In this document: positions 18,701 to 26,696 of the stretch, piece by piece
Layout: every line of letters starts with the position of its first letter
Numbering within the stretch: the first letter of the stretch is position 1
DNA from: Alistipes sp. UBA936
GTDB taxonomy: Bacteria; Bacteroidota; Bacteroidia; Bacteroidales; Rikenellaceae
Direction: 5' to 3'
Length of the DNA stretch: 45,483 nt
Assembly: GCA_002293505.1 (NCBI GenBank)
Contig: DBDI01000004.1
Span: 1 to 45,483 of the forward strand
Translations under genes and position numbers: made by a program
The notes under the pieces: generated by a model
What the model was told of the DNA's origin: nothing
Database searches by the model: none
Seen by the model: only the letters and a program-made list of their open reading frames with translations

Positions 18701-18908
18701 GCCGTTTTCGACGAGCTACAACCTCGACGGCGAGTGGATAATCGAAAACCATGGCATAGAGCCCGACATCTGGGTGGACAACGATCCCGTTCGTGAGTAC
18801 GCGGGAGAAGACCAACAGCTGGAAGTCGCCATCGAAGAGATACTACGCCAACTGGCCGACCGCAAGCCTATCCCACCGGTACCGGCACCGAGGGTGTGGA
18901 ATAAATAG
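15711..18908 (+). CDS. Tricorn-like S41 peptidase with PDZ domain
   Basis: 1065 residues, the size of tricorn-type proteases. An N-terminal signal peptide ends near AGAQ (residues 1-22), so it acts in the periplasm or is exported. Two beta-propeller regions follow with repeated SPDG strands (e.g. ISPDGKTIAFTG, LSPDGTRLAVTT, WSPDGKHVAYIS). After these come a helical cap, a PDZ-like segment (near residues 765-850) and the S41 catalytic domain. The nucleophile is the serine of SASDGD near residue 954. It is expected to degrade peptides or damaged proteins. Its last 41 bases overlap the end of the convergent helicase gene. Confidence 0.93.
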   Translation: MKKFLLSSLAVILTATYTAGAQDEMRLMRFPTTNGEEIVFSYAGDLYRVDAAGGDAVRLTSHIGYEMFPHISPDGKTIAFTGQYDGNTEVYTIPVTGGEPIRVTYTETNSRDDIGDRMGPNNIVMGWTPDGRDILYRNRVGGSFVGKLKLVSADGGLSREVPLPEGGFASYSPDGKQLAYNRVMREFRTWKYYRGGMADDVWVWDPAAKKVTNITENPAQDIFPMWVGEVIYFASDRDRTMNIFAHDTRTGRTEKVTNFTEYDVKFPTAGAGMIVFENGGYIYKLNTADRRCEKVTIKLAADNVYARNEIKNGADYIRGMDLSPDGTRLAVTTRGEVFDVPATTGVTRNITRTSGANERSARWSPDGKHVAYISDRTGETELWLQAAQGGEPVQYTTANDSYITNLEWAPDSKSIVYTDRKNRIRIVDIATKAVTTPVEDPAGAPRGVTFSPDGRWLAYSRVAPNRFQVVYLYNIAQRREYAVTDKWYDSTGPVFSSDGRYLYFSSERDFNPVYGSTEWNHTYNNMGGLYMALLAKATPSPFLGKDPVVNAPKAESPKEPVGGVVVHVDAEGLGDRIVRVPVEGQRAIYASGTKVWYGAGRGSVRVYDLVSEKDEEVVQGMMSVARGGKKAVVAKAGEYYVVDLPEGTVSLKEAVNVADMKIAVDYAAEWAQIFDESWRAFRDGFYVANMHGVDWVAMKQKYGQMLPYVKNRLDLSYLIGEMIGELNVGHTYVNPGEAPRAERLLTGMLGAEFSRTEEGYFRIDKIIPGTSWDKSVRSPLDEPGLGVVEGEYIVAVDGVSTTTVKDIYALLVGKAGVLTELTINAHPRAAGTRKVVVTPIADEHPIRHWNWVQGNLRKVEEATGGRVGYVYIPDMGPEGLNEFSKHFYPQLDKEALIVDDRANGGGNVSPMILERLAREPYRLTMNRHTTMTGTIPESTLVGPMVCLINKYSASDGDLFPYGFRALGLGKLIGTRTWGGIVGISGSLPYIDGQDIRVPFSTSYNLDGEWIIENHGIEPDIWVDNDPVREYAGEDQQLEVAIEEILRQLADRKPIPPVPAPRVWNK

Positions 18909-20961
18909 CTGGGGTGAGGGCACCGGAGTGGGTCAGTGTGAGGCGATGCATCGCGCGGGTGACGGCCACATAGAGCATACCGAGGTCTATTTCGGAGCGG
19001 TAGTTCGCGGCAGTAGCCTGCGGGATAATCACCTCGTCGAACTCCAGACCCTTGGCCATATGGGCCGAAGTGAAAACCACCCCGCGAGAGAATGATGAGC
19101 TGCGGCTGGTGAGCAGATCGCTGTCCGGGTCGGCGAGCTTTGTATGCAGTTCGGCGGCTTGAGCCTCTGTCTTGCAGATGATGCCGAGGGATTTGTGCTC
19201 GGAGAGGCGGAAGTCGGCGATGAGGCGGACGATAGCGGTAATCTCGGCCTCGGAGGTGGCGAAGGGCAGGATCGTAGGTTTCTCGCCGTGGCGGGCAACC
19301 GGTTCCAGATCGGCGTTCGGGCGAATTTTTTGCGCCAAGTCGGTAATCTCGAAGGTCGAGCGGTAGCTCTTGCAGAGTTTCATCGTCTTGCCACCCGCGA
19401 AGACCTGTCCGATCGTCTCGGCGGTCGATGAACCGAAGGGGTTGACCGATTGGCCGGCGTCGCCCAGAAGCGTCTTGCGGCAAGGAAAAAGCCGCTGGAT
19501 AACGCGGTACTGCACCGGCGTGTAGTCCTGCATCTCGTCGATGAGCAGGTGTTTGACCCCCGAGCGCGGTCGCGTGCCGTCGAGGGCGATGCGAAGGTAG
19601 GCCAGCGGCGCGAGGTCGGAGTATTCGAGGGTTTGGCCGCGCCGCGTGCGAAACATCTCGGGACGGCCGAGCCAAGCGAAAAAGGAGCGGTAGAGAGCAA
19701 GGTCGCCTGCGCCGTTTTTCGGGTTCGCGCCGCCCGCCCCGCCTGCGAACATTTTGCGAATTTCGGCCTTCAGGTGGTTGCGTTCGGCGGTGGTGGGTGC
19801 GATGCCGTATTTCAGATCGAGTTCGGCGGCAATCATATCGGCCATCGGTTCGAAGCGCTCGCGGATCGCCATCCGGTGGAAGCGGCGAAACTGCTCGGCG
19901 ATGTATTCGTGCGGAATGGTGATGTGACGGATCTTAACGTCCGTCGGGCGAAAGCAGTCGTTCTCCAAGTGTAGAATGAATCGGTCGAGTGAGGCGGCGA
20001 ATTCGAGGGTCGACTTGAAGCGGATGCGCTCGGCAAAGCCCGGGGCGGGCCGCTCCAGAAGTTCGGCTACCTGTTCGAAAAAGGTCTGGTAGCGATATTT
20101 GCCGCCGAGGATCTCCGACAGCAGCTCGGCCATACCGGTCTCGGGAACCGTCTCCTCACCCAGCTCCGGAAGCACGTTCGAAATGTAATCGGCGAAAACC
20201 TTGTTGGGCGAGATGATCAGGATGTCGCCTGAAGTCAAAGTGTCCTTGTGGGCGTAGAGCAGGTAAGCCACGCGATGGAGCGCGATAGAGGTTTTGCCCG
20301 ACCCGGCGACACCCTGAATTATTAGCGTAGGAGCGTCGGCGTCGCGGATGATGCGATTCTGCTCGCGCTGGATAGTGGCGACGATGTTGCGCATCTTGTC
20401 GTCGGCATTGGCGCTGAGCTCGCGCTGCAGAACGTCGTCGTGAACCGTAACCGCGCTGTCGAACATATACTCCATTCGGCCGCCCCGGATGCGGTATTGG
20501 CGCTTGAGCGAGATGTCGCCAGAGACCTCGCCCGCGGGAGAGGCGTAGGCCGCCGGACCGAGTTCGTAATCGTAGTACATACTCGCAATGGGAGCGCGCC
20601 AGTCGTAGACAAGGCTCGTGCGGTTGTCGAAGTCGTGGAAGGTATGGACGCCGATGTAGATCGGGTGCGGCTTGCCAGTCGCCGCGGCCTCGCGAAAGTC
20701 GATACGGCCGAAATAGGGGGTATCGAGCATCCGCGAGAGGCGCTCCTTGCGCTGGAGGACGCTGCCCCCGATGGCGTTGATGTTGAGAATGTTCTCGCGA
20801 GCCGAACGTATCTCCTGGGGGTCGAGGTCGCGGTTCTCCCAGATATAGCGTTTTTGCTCGTCGAGGGTCTGCGCGCGCTCGCGAACCGTGGCGTCGGCGC
20901 TGCCAATCGCCGCCCGGAGTCGTTCCAGAACCCGAGTGAGGTATTGCGCTTCTTTTTTCAT
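18868..20961 (-). CDS. HelD-like UvrD/Rep-family helicase-ATPase
   Basis: 697 residues. The N-terminal ~60 residues are charged and helical, as in HelD proteins that reach into RNA polymerase. Next come VYDWRAPIASMYYDYE, typical of HelD, and Walker A GVAGSGKTSIALHR near residue 217. Later LLIDEMQDYTPVQYRVIQ (Walker B), LGDAGQSVNPF and the C-terminal AHMAKGLEFDEVIIPQ and LYVAVTRAMHRL superfamily-1 motifs follow. HelD releases stalled RNA polymerase from DNA; DNA helicase IV-like repair is the alternative. It has a near-leaderless promoter. Its 3' end overlaps the S41 gene, so its last residues are antisense to the end of that gene. Confidence 0.88.
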   Translation of the reverse strand: MKKEAQYLTRVLERLRAAIGSADATVRERAQTLDEQKRYIWENRDLDPQEIRSARENILNINAIGGSVLQRKERLSRMLDTPYFGRIDFREAAATGKPHPIYIGVHTFHDFDNRTSLVYDWRAPIASMYYDYELGPAAYASPAGEVSGDISLKRQYRIRGGRMEYMFDSAVTVHDDVLQRELSANADDKMRNIVATIQREQNRIIRDADAPTLIIQGVAGSGKTSIALHRVAYLLYAHKDTLTSGDILIISPNKVFADYISNVLPELGEETVPETGMAELLSEILGGKYRYQTFFEQVAELLERPAPGFAERIRFKSTLEFAASLDRFILHLENDCFRPTDVKIRHITIPHEYIAEQFRRFHRMAIRERFEPMADMIAAELDLKYGIAPTTAERNHLKAEIRKMFAGGAGGANPKNGAGDLALYRSFFAWLGRPEMFRTRRGQTLEYSDLAPLAYLRIALDGTRPRSGVKHLLIDEMQDYTPVQYRVIQRLFPCRKTLLGDAGQSVNPFGSSTAETIGQVFAGGKTMKLCKSYRSTFEITDLAQKIRPNADLEPVARHGEKPTILPFATSEAEITAIVRLIADFRLSEHKSLGIICKTEAQAAELHTKLADPDSDLLTSRSSSFSRGVVFTSAHMAKGLEFDEVIIPQATAANYRSEIDLGMLYVAVTRAMHRLTLTHSGALTPAIYSTPSVPVPVG

Positions 20962-20968
20962 AGGGGCG

Positions 20969-20976
20969 CAAAATTA
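20969..20976 (-). promoter_or_regulatory. -7 box directly before the HelD-like gene
   Basis: TAATTTTG on the minus strand fits TAnnTTTG and ends seven bases before the ATG at 20961. TTTT at 20996-20999 lies 19 bases upstream as a weak -33 match. A leader of 0-4 bases is implied. Confidence 0.6.
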
Positions 20977-21013
20977 ATACCGTGCGAGCGGCTAAAAAAT
21001 AGCCATTTATAGC

Positions 21014-21021
21014 TACCTTTG
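21014..21021 (+). promoter_or_regulatory. -7 box directly before the nucleotidyltransferase-like gene
   Basis: TACCTTTG fits TAnnTTTG and ends seven bases before the ATG at 21029. It is divergent from the helicase promoter, 37 bases away. No -33 element is evident. Confidence 0.6.
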
Positions 21022-21028
21022 GGCAGTG

Positions 21029-21655
21029 ATGGATTTGCTGGAAATATCGGAACGGAGGCGGCGGGAGGCGCTGAGGGTGATGCGTGAAGTGGGTTTGGTG
21101 GAGGCGTGGGAGAGTGTCGGGGCCCGGGTGCGGCTGGTCGGCTCGGTGGCCTCGGGGCTGATGATGAATAACCTCGATATCGACCTGCACGTCTACACGG
21201 ACGAGCCGATGTTGGAGAAAAGCCTGGCGGCAGTGGCGCGGCTTCGGGGGGTGCGCGATGTGGAGTTTCGGGATTTGCTCGACACGCCCGAGGAGTGTCT
21301 GGAGTGGCACGCTTTTTACGACGACACGGGCGGGGCAGGGGTTGCTTCGGCAGGTGCAGATGCGGTTTGGCGGCTCGATATGATCCACATCAGGCGGGGC
21401 TCGACTTTCGACGGGGTGATCGAGCGGACAACCGATGCGATTATCGCGCGACTCGATCCTGCCGAGGTAGGGGCACGAAAGGCGCGAGAAGCCCGCGAGG
21501 CGATACTGCGCATCAAGCACGACGCCCCGAAACCACCCGCAGGCATCGAAGTCTATTACGCTGTTCTGGAACTCGGTCTGAGAACCTACGATGAGTTTGC
21601 CGCCTGGAAGCACGCCAATCCAAGCGTCGACCTGCTGGGCTGGATGCCCTCCTAA
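21029..21655 (+). CDS. Nucleotidyltransferase-like protein
   Basis: 208 residues from the ATG at 21029 (a GTG one codon earlier lies too close to the promoter). VRLVGSVASGLMMNNLDIDL resembles the GS...D-x-D metal-binding core of the polymerase-beta-like nucleotidyltransferase fold. WRLDMIHIRRGS could supply the third acidic residue. I do not know the substrate; proteins of this kind in Bacteroidota are often given unreliable names. Its stop codon overlaps that of the convergent GNAT gene by four bases. Confidence 0.65.
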   Translation: MDLLEISERRRREALRVMREVGLVEAWESVGARVRLVGSVASGLMMNNLDIDLHVYTDEPMLEKSLAAVARLRGVRDVEFRDLLDTPEECLEWHAFYDDTGGAGVASAGADAVWRLDMIHIRRGSTFDGVIERTTDAIIARLDPAEVGARKAREAREAILRIKHDAPKPPAGIEVYYAVLELGLRTYDEFAAWKHANPSVDLLGWMPS

Positions 21656-22299
21656 TCTTCGTCTACCTGCGCGACCGCCCGCTCGAACTCCTTTTGGTGG
21701 GGCAGCGTGAGTTTTTCCATCGGCGGAAACGAAGCGTCGAAAGCCTCCAGCGTACTTCCGTCGGGATAGAGTGCGTCGGAGAGTTTGATCGTACCGGAGA
21801 TGTCGTCCAGTGCACCGTCGTAGAGCGGCAGGGCCATTATACCGGTATAGAACTTGCCGTCGGGCATAGAGATGTTCCACTTTTTGGTGCTAACAAATCC
21901 GTAGGGGTGGTAGTGATAGGTGAATCCGCCGAGCACAATGGCGCGGTGACCGAGGGCCCGAGCCTGATGGATGGCGTGGGTGATTAGCACGCGGCCAAGA
22001 CCCTGCCGGTGCAACTCGGGAGTGATGGCAACCGGACCTAAGTGCACGATGGGAATCTGGTCGCCCGCGGGTGTGACGATCCACGCGCGGGTGAAATGGA
22101 TGCTACCGACGATCTCGCCCTCTTGTTCGATGACAAAAGAGAGTTCTGGCAAGTAGTCCTCGTGGGAGCGCATAGTGTGCACAAGGAGGTGTTCGCTCGC
22201 GCCAGGAACGTACAGGTTCCAAAACGCCTTACGGATAATCTCTTCCACCCACCGATAGTCCGAGGGCTGTTCGTTACGTACGGTAATCATATTTTTCAT
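21652..22299 (-). CDS. GNAT-family N-acetyltransferase
   Basis: 215 residues. It shows the GNAT fold: a VRNEQPSDY start, HLGPVAITPELHRQGLGRVL (the acetyl-CoA pyrophosphate loop, Q/R-x-x-G-x-G/A) and the YHYHPYGFVSTKKW region typical of the predicted N-acetyltransferase YhbS group. The substrate is unknown. The ATG overlaps the LuxR-type gene stop (ATGA), so it is the second cistron of that unit and may be controlled by, or work with, that regulator. Confidence 0.88.
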   Translation of the reverse strand: MKNMITVRNEQPSDYRWVEEIIRKAFWNLYVPGASEHLLVHTMRSHEDYLPELSFVIEQEGEIVGSIHFTRAWIVTPAGDQIPIVHLGPVAITPELHRQGLGRVLITHAIHQARALGHRAIVLGGFTYHYHPYGFVSTKKWNISMPDGKFYTGIMALPLYDGALDDISGTIKLSDALYPDGSTLEAFDASFPPMEKLTLPHQKEFERAVAQVDED

Positions 22300-23030
22300 T
22301 CTATCAGCCCGGCGGCGCGGGCGGTGTTGATCGCTTCGATGGCGTTGTCGGCCTCCAGCTTGGCGAGGATGTTTTTACGGTGATTGTCGACGGTGTGTTT
22401 GCTCAGGCCGAGGCGGACGGCAATCTCCTTGCCGAGGCAGCCACGGGCGATGAGCGAGAGTATCTCCAGTTCGCGGTCGGTGAGGCTCAGCTCCCGCGAC
22501 TCGGCATACGGATTGAAGAATTGCCCCGTGCGGAGGTTCAACACAGAGCAACGCACGTGGTCCGATGGTGTTTGGTCGGGCGCGAGCTCGATCATTCCCA
22601 TCACGATCCAAGCCTTGCACGTGCGGTCGGTCGCGACGACCTGCTGGCGGCTTATCACATTGATGTACTTGCCGTTAGCACCGCGCATACGAACTTGATA
22701 GATAGTGCGATAGTCGTTACGTTCGGCGGGCGGGAGGCTGTAGATGAACTTGGCGTGGCGGATTTGCAAGTCGGCGAGGCAGGCGCGGTCGTCGGGGTAG
22801 ATGAGCTCCTCGATGGTTTCGGGTTGCGTACCGAACAGTTCGGCGAAGTTGTCAGAAATGAAGTCGTACGCACCGCGATAGACATCGACCGCGAAGATGC
22901 AACTACCGCTCAACTCGGCCAGCCGAACGAGCTCAGCACGGCGGCTCTCCCAGAGCGGGTAGTCGAGGTCGGCAGGCGAAATTGCCTGACGTGCCCACAA
23001 TTGGCGGATCTTGCCGGTCATCTCGTCCAT
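22296..23030 (-). CDS. PAS-LuxR transcriptional regulator
   Basis: 244 residues from MDEMTGKIRQLW. The central part looks like a PAS sensor (GSCIFAVDVYRGAYDFISDN, ending in VISRQQVV). The C-terminal ~60 residues are a LuxR/GerE helix-turn-helix (SLTDRELEILSLIARGCLGK, then GLSKHTVDNHRKNIL). The start is set by the promoter: a TAnnTTTG box ends four bases before the ATG at 23030, while the in-frame ATG at 23045 would lie upstream of transcription start. The target genes are unknown; the GNAT gene is co-transcribed and the fimbrial operon lies upstream. Confidence 0.88.
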   Translation of the reverse strand: MDEMTGKIRQLWARQAISPADLDYPLWESRRAELVRLAELSGSCIFAVDVYRGAYDFISDNFAELFGTQPETIEELIYPDDRACLADLQIRHAKFIYSLPPAERNDYRTIYQVRMRGANGKYINVISRQQVVATDRTCKAWIVMGMIELAPDQTPSDHVRCSVLNLRTGQFFNPYAESRELSLTDRELEILSLIARGCLGKEIAVRLGLSKHTVDNHRKNILAKLEADNAIEAINTARAAGLIE

Positions 23031-23034
23031 AGGA

Positions 23035-23042
23035 CAAAAATA
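23035..23042 (-). promoter_or_regulatory. -7 box of the LuxR/GNAT unit, nested against a terminator
   Basis: TATTTTTG on the minus strand fits TAnnTTTG and ends four bases before the ATG at 23030. It touches the T-tract of the fimbrial terminator, so its -33 region would lie within that hairpin. Confidence 0.6.
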
Positions 23043-23043
23043 C

Positions 23044-23075
23044 AAAAAAGCCCGAGGCTCTCGTAGCCTCGGGCT
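23044..23075 (-). terminator. Terminator of the fimbrial operon
   Basis: A perfect 11-bp stem, AGCCCGAGGCT (23049-23059) with AGCCTCGGGCT (23065-23075), and a 5-base loop. On the minus strand it is followed by a T run (23049-23044). It lies 26 bases after the fimbrillin stop. Confidence 0.92.
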
Positions 23076-23101
23076 GGAAAAAACTTTCTACAATGAAAAA
23101 A

Positions 23102-25390
23102 TTAGCGGGCGACACAACGGATGGAGAAACCGTCGGCGTAACCATTACGATACACCGGGCGCATAGCATCCTTACTGAAACGCAGGTAGTAAGCGTTAAT
23201 GGCACTCTCGGGAGTAGAAGACCAGAAGTACCCGGTCGTACCTTGATGGTTTGTAGCGCCAGTAGAGATCATACGGATGCCTGCGGCCGGAAGAGTGTAA
23301 GCGCCCTTAGCTGTATCGCCTTGAGCTTCTATGGGGAATGAACCGGTACTGGGATTCACCCGGGAGTAACCATTAGTTACCCACCAATCGAAGCGCTCAA
23401 GGTTTTCGTCATCGCCGGTATTACCCTTGGGGTAAGTGTATTCATCCCCTTCCCAATCGGAGGAATCATCCTCCTTGTAGTTGTAGTTTGGTGAGCCCTC
23501 TATCCAATCCTTCCAGAACAAACCATCTTTGGTTTCGGGATGCTTGGTGTCGGGTCCGCCCACGAACTGAACGTTCTCATACACGGTCGGAAGCCGGAGA
23601 CGGGCGTTGTCCAAAACAGCCTGCAATTCGTCATCGCTCATCTCCCTGAGCTCGGCAGCAGTGTAGCCCACCAGCATACAGGGATCGCCCTTGCCGGCTT
23701 TGATGTTGTCCACGTTGGTGTAGTTCGGATCGGAAATATCCTTAATCGTCTCAAACAAGTCCGAAGTGTACACCGGAATGCTCGCGTAAGTGCTGATCGG
23801 AGCGGTCGACGGATTGAACGAGATACAGTTCTCGCCATCTTCCCAATCGCTCATGCTGCTGCTGATACCGACGACGGAGCCGAACTTAAAGTAAGGAATC
23901 TCAGCGATGTTGAAGACATCCACGCCCCACTCACCGCTCTGCAATTTGCCATCTTGGTCGAGATATAGTATCCCACTCGGATCGCCGCTCAAAGTACCCC
24001 TGATGACCTTCACGGTGCGGGGATCCACACCATCGTTGACAACTATGTCGGCCTCGATCGCACCATCGCCCGCGGGGATGGTGATGGTAAGAGTGTTCGT
24101 CGTGGTGAACGCGCGGGTCGAAACGCTGCCCGTCTCGACAACCTCTATTCCACTGCCCTCACTGTATTGGATCGTCCAATCGACCCCGTAAGAAGATTTG
24201 AAGGTCAGTCCGAGGGTGCTCTTCGTGCCGTCTGAAACATAGAAGACATTTGTGGTGGGGTTGAACACGCCCGTGCCTATCTTGCTCGTGTCGGGGGTCA
24301 TTGTTGCAGCCGCGGTGTTCGTGCCCGACTCGGCGCTCAGAGTACCCCAATCGCTCATATCGTCCACCGAGTCGATGACCGAGCCCTTGACCGGGTCGAC
24401 ACTTATCACGTAGCGGTAGTTGGCCATAATGGCCGTCTCGGCAGCAACGTTTACGGGATACGCCTGCTCGGGGCCATTGCCCACCTTACCCATAACGATG
24501 ATCTTGGTGTCCTTCGCATCCGTGCTCATCTTTGTCGGATAGAGGTAGAACACCGCCGGTGCAAGGTCTTTCGCCGTAGGTTCGGATTCGGGAGCGGCAA
24601 GGGTGTAGGCCGTTTTGTTGTCCAGACCCGTGATCTGGGCGTAGGCGCCCGTACGGTCGATCGGCGTAGTGGCCGCGCCCGTCGGGAAGATAAGGCCCGC
24701 GTTCGCCGCGTTGGTGACGAAGATCCGCGTCACCGTGAACTCATTCGCATCCGCGGCCGTGTAACTGTTCTTGACGTCGAAACGAGCCTCGCGACGCTGC
24801 AGCTTGCCCGTCTCCTCGACCTTGCCTACAACCACCACTCCCTCGACCACGGACGAGAACAACAGGTTCTTGGTTTCACCGTCGGGCTTGTGGATCGGCG
24901 CCAGACGGCCCGTATCTGCACCCTCCTTGATGGTGGGAAGCACGTTCGACAGAGCGCTCTTGAACGCCGTCTCGGTCGGGTTAGTCGCGCTCAGCGATGT
25001 GTGCGGCCCTGCGGTCGAGGTGGCGTCGTTCCCCACGAAGTAGAAGTTAACAGTCTTGCCCCTGTTGGCGTTCAACCAAGCGGTCTGCATTGTGATCGTG
25101 TAGGTGCGGTTCGTCGTGTTTAGGGCATCGGGCGAGAGTTTGTAGTCCTTGTCCTTTACGAGCTTTGCAACCGTGCCGCCGTTCACAGCCACGTAGACAT
25201 CGAACGAGGCGATGTTCCATTCGTGCTCGGTGGCAATGTCCGCACGGGTTACGTACGGGGAGGATGGTTTGGTGATCTTGAAGCTCAGGGCCGCAGCCTC
25301 GCCATTGGGAACTTCAGTGAGTTGCTCCTCCTTGGAGCACGATGAAAGCGCCAATCCGAGCGCCAGCATCAAAATAGTTAATCTTTTCAT
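23102..25390 (-). CDS. Fimbrillin-like lipoprotein with C-terminal FISUMP-type domain
   Basis: 762 residues. A signal peptide with lipobox LALSSC (residues ~13-18) makes it a lipoprotein precursor. A first part with YVTRAD (a possible Arg processing site, as in Bacteroidales fimbrillins) leads into fimbrillin/Mfa-like beta-sandwich regions (~60-350). Bacteroidetes Ig-like segments follow (~370-480). The C-terminal ~250 residues end in GYFWSSTPESAINAYYLRFS and DGFSIRCVAR, the signature of the Fibrobacter succinogenes major paralogous (FISUMP) domain. This suggests a fimbrial tip or accessory adhesin. It is downstream of the Mfa2-like anchor in one operon and ends at a strong terminator. Confidence 0.85.
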   Translation of the reverse strand: MKRLTILMLALGLALSSCSKEEQLTEVPNGEAAALSFKITKPSSPYVTRADIATEHEWNIASFDVYVAVNGGTVAKLVKDKDYKLSPDALNTTNRTYTITMQTAWLNANRGKTVNFYFVGNDATSTAGPHTSLSATNPTETAFKSALSNVLPTIKEGADTGRLAPIHKPDGETKNLLFSSVVEGVVVVGKVEETGKLQRREARFDVKNSYTAADANEFTVTRIFVTNAANAGLIFPTGAATTPIDRTGAYAQITGLDNKTAYTLAAPESEPTAKDLAPAVFYLYPTKMSTDAKDTKIIVMGKVGNGPEQAYPVNVAAETAIMANYRYVISVDPVKGSVIDSVDDMSDWGTLSAESGTNTAAATMTPDTSKIGTGVFNPTTNVFYVSDGTKSTLGLTFKSSYGVDWTIQYSEGSGIEVVETGSVSTRAFTTTNTLTITIPAGDGAIEADIVVNDGVDPRTVKVIRGTLSGDPSGILYLDQDGKLQSGEWGVDVFNIAEIPYFKFGSVVGISSSMSDWEDGENCISFNPSTAPISTYASIPVYTSDLFETIKDISDPNYTNVDNIKAGKGDPCMLVGYTAAELREMSDDELQAVLDNARLRLPTVYENVQFVGGPDTKHPETKDGLFWKDWIEGSPNYNYKEDDSSDWEGDEYTYPKGNTGDDENLERFDWWVTNGYSRVNPSTGSFPIEAQGDTAKGAYTLPAAGIRMISTGATNHQGTTGYFWSSTPESAINAYYLRFSKDAMRPVYRNGYADGFSIRCVAR

Positions 25391-25420
25391 TGTTTTTTAT
25401 ATTAGGTTAGGTGTAAAAGT

Positions 25421-26671
25421 TTACAAGTTTCCTCCTTCTGTCCAGTCCCCCACGCCTCCCTCTTCGATCGGGGTGATGATCATCCTCTCGCCATTCACCG
25501 CGATATCGAGGGTGTAGCGCTGCTTGAGCTCGTGATCCAGGTTATAGTCGAACCACTCGAAAAACGCCCTAAGGTCGATCGCATGCGGAAGAACCATCGG
25601 GTCGTTGGCACGGATGCGTGTGTCGCCCGAGGCGTGGTGCACGGCAAGCGTCAGAGGGGTGTCGCACTTCGCGCGGTAGGTCGTGAACGCACCGCGGATC
25701 TCGCGATTGGCGTTCAGATAGGTCGTGTGGCTATGGTCAAGCTGGTTGTCGCCCCGGTGGGCGGTTTCGGGTATATGGTGGACGATGGAGTTGTCGGTCT
25801 GGGCGTGGGTGTCGTGGCTTTGCGGGCTGTGAAGCTCGGCGATGAAACTGCCCTTGGGATACACCCACTCGGGCATCAAGGCGTATCGCGAGCTCACACC
25901 TTGCAACACAGCGTAGTAGACCCCAGCCGGAACCTCAGCCCGAGGATCGCTCCAACGAATCCGAAAACGCAACTGAAAGTGGGCATTGACAAGGTCGACG
26001 CGGATGCGACTGGTATAGGTCGTACCAACCGAGAATGTTCTGTAGCCGTGGAAAAGCTCCTCGCTGGGGCCCCTTGTGCCGTCGGGGAACTGTTCGGCGT
26101 TTTGCAGGCTCAGTCTCAGGTCTTCGCGGTGCGTGAGGCCCACAACCGGCGCACGGCCCAAAGAGGCATCCGTGACTGAACTACGGCCGTCAGTATTACC
26201 AACAGCGATCACAGAGTAACGACCCTCGGGAAGATCGACCTTGGAAGCGAACCGGCCGGGGATCAGATGGCGGACGCTACAAAGAATACCCGACTGGTCG
26301 AAGATGTACTCGTCAATCGTCTGAATCCAATATTCGACTTTGTTCTCACGGGAGCTATTCTCCTCGTTGTAATCGTACAAAAGCTCGACCCCGGGAACGC
26401 AGACAGTGAGGTCATCGCGAATACTCCGGTAAACATCCTCGCATCCAGCGGAGAGCGCAAGCAGAGAAAAAATAAGAGCGGACCGAACAACTCTCCCGGT
26501 GGGGAGTGCATTGAATCGTGTACCCTTACGGCTGTTAGGACTCTCTATATTGCGGAATGGCGCCCTCGCGGCGACACTATGAAAGGGAAACTTCAGATAA
26601 CCCTTCCGCGTCTGTGGTGTCCGAACTTTCGGTTTGTCCGCTCTTATTGGTATGATATGATCTCTATTCAC
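25421..26671 (-). CDS. FimB/Mfa2-family fimbrial anchor lipoprotein
   Basis: 416 residues if it starts at the GTG at 26671. The lipobox LALSAGC lies near residue 72-78 and the mature start is CEDVYRSIRDDL, followed by the Mfa2/FimB beta-sandwich (LPEGRYSVIAVGNTDG, FHGYRTFSVG). These proteins anchor the fimbria and control its length. Oddly, about 60 basic residues precede the hydrophobic signal segment and no in-frame ATG, GTG or TTG lies near that segment. The true start is therefore uncertain: GTG, a non-standard codon, or a shifted frame through the T6 run just ahead of the lipobox. The gene faces the invertible promoter segment 25 bases away. Confidence 0.75.
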   Translation of the reverse strand: MNRDHIIPIRADKPKVRTPQTRKGYLKFPFHSVAARAPFRNIESPNSRKGTRFNALPTGRVVRSALIFSLLALSAGCEDVYRSIRDDLTVCVPGVELLYDYNEENSSRENKVEYWIQTIDEYIFDQSGILCSVRHLIPGRFASKVDLPEGRYSVIAVGNTDGRSSVTDASLGRAPVVGLTHREDLRLSLQNAEQFPDGTRGPSEELFHGYRTFSVGTTYTSRIRVDLVNAHFQLRFRIRWSDPRAEVPAGVYYAVLQGVSSRYALMPEWVYPKGSFIAELHSPQSHDTHAQTDNSIVHHIPETAHRGDNQLDHSHTTYLNANREIRGAFTTYRAKCDTPLTLAVHHASGDTRIRANDPMVLPHAIDLRAFFEWFDYNLDHELKQRYTLDIAVNGERMIITPIEEGGVGDWTEGGNL

Positions 26672-26696
26672 CCTTGAAGTTTTGTCACTTTACAAT

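Noticed and set aside
20156..21880. 574-codon minus-strand frame across the HelD-like and nucleotidyltransferase-like genes
   Set aside because: Composition is Arg/Pro/His-rich with no motifs, and it crosses two well-supported genes and their promoters.
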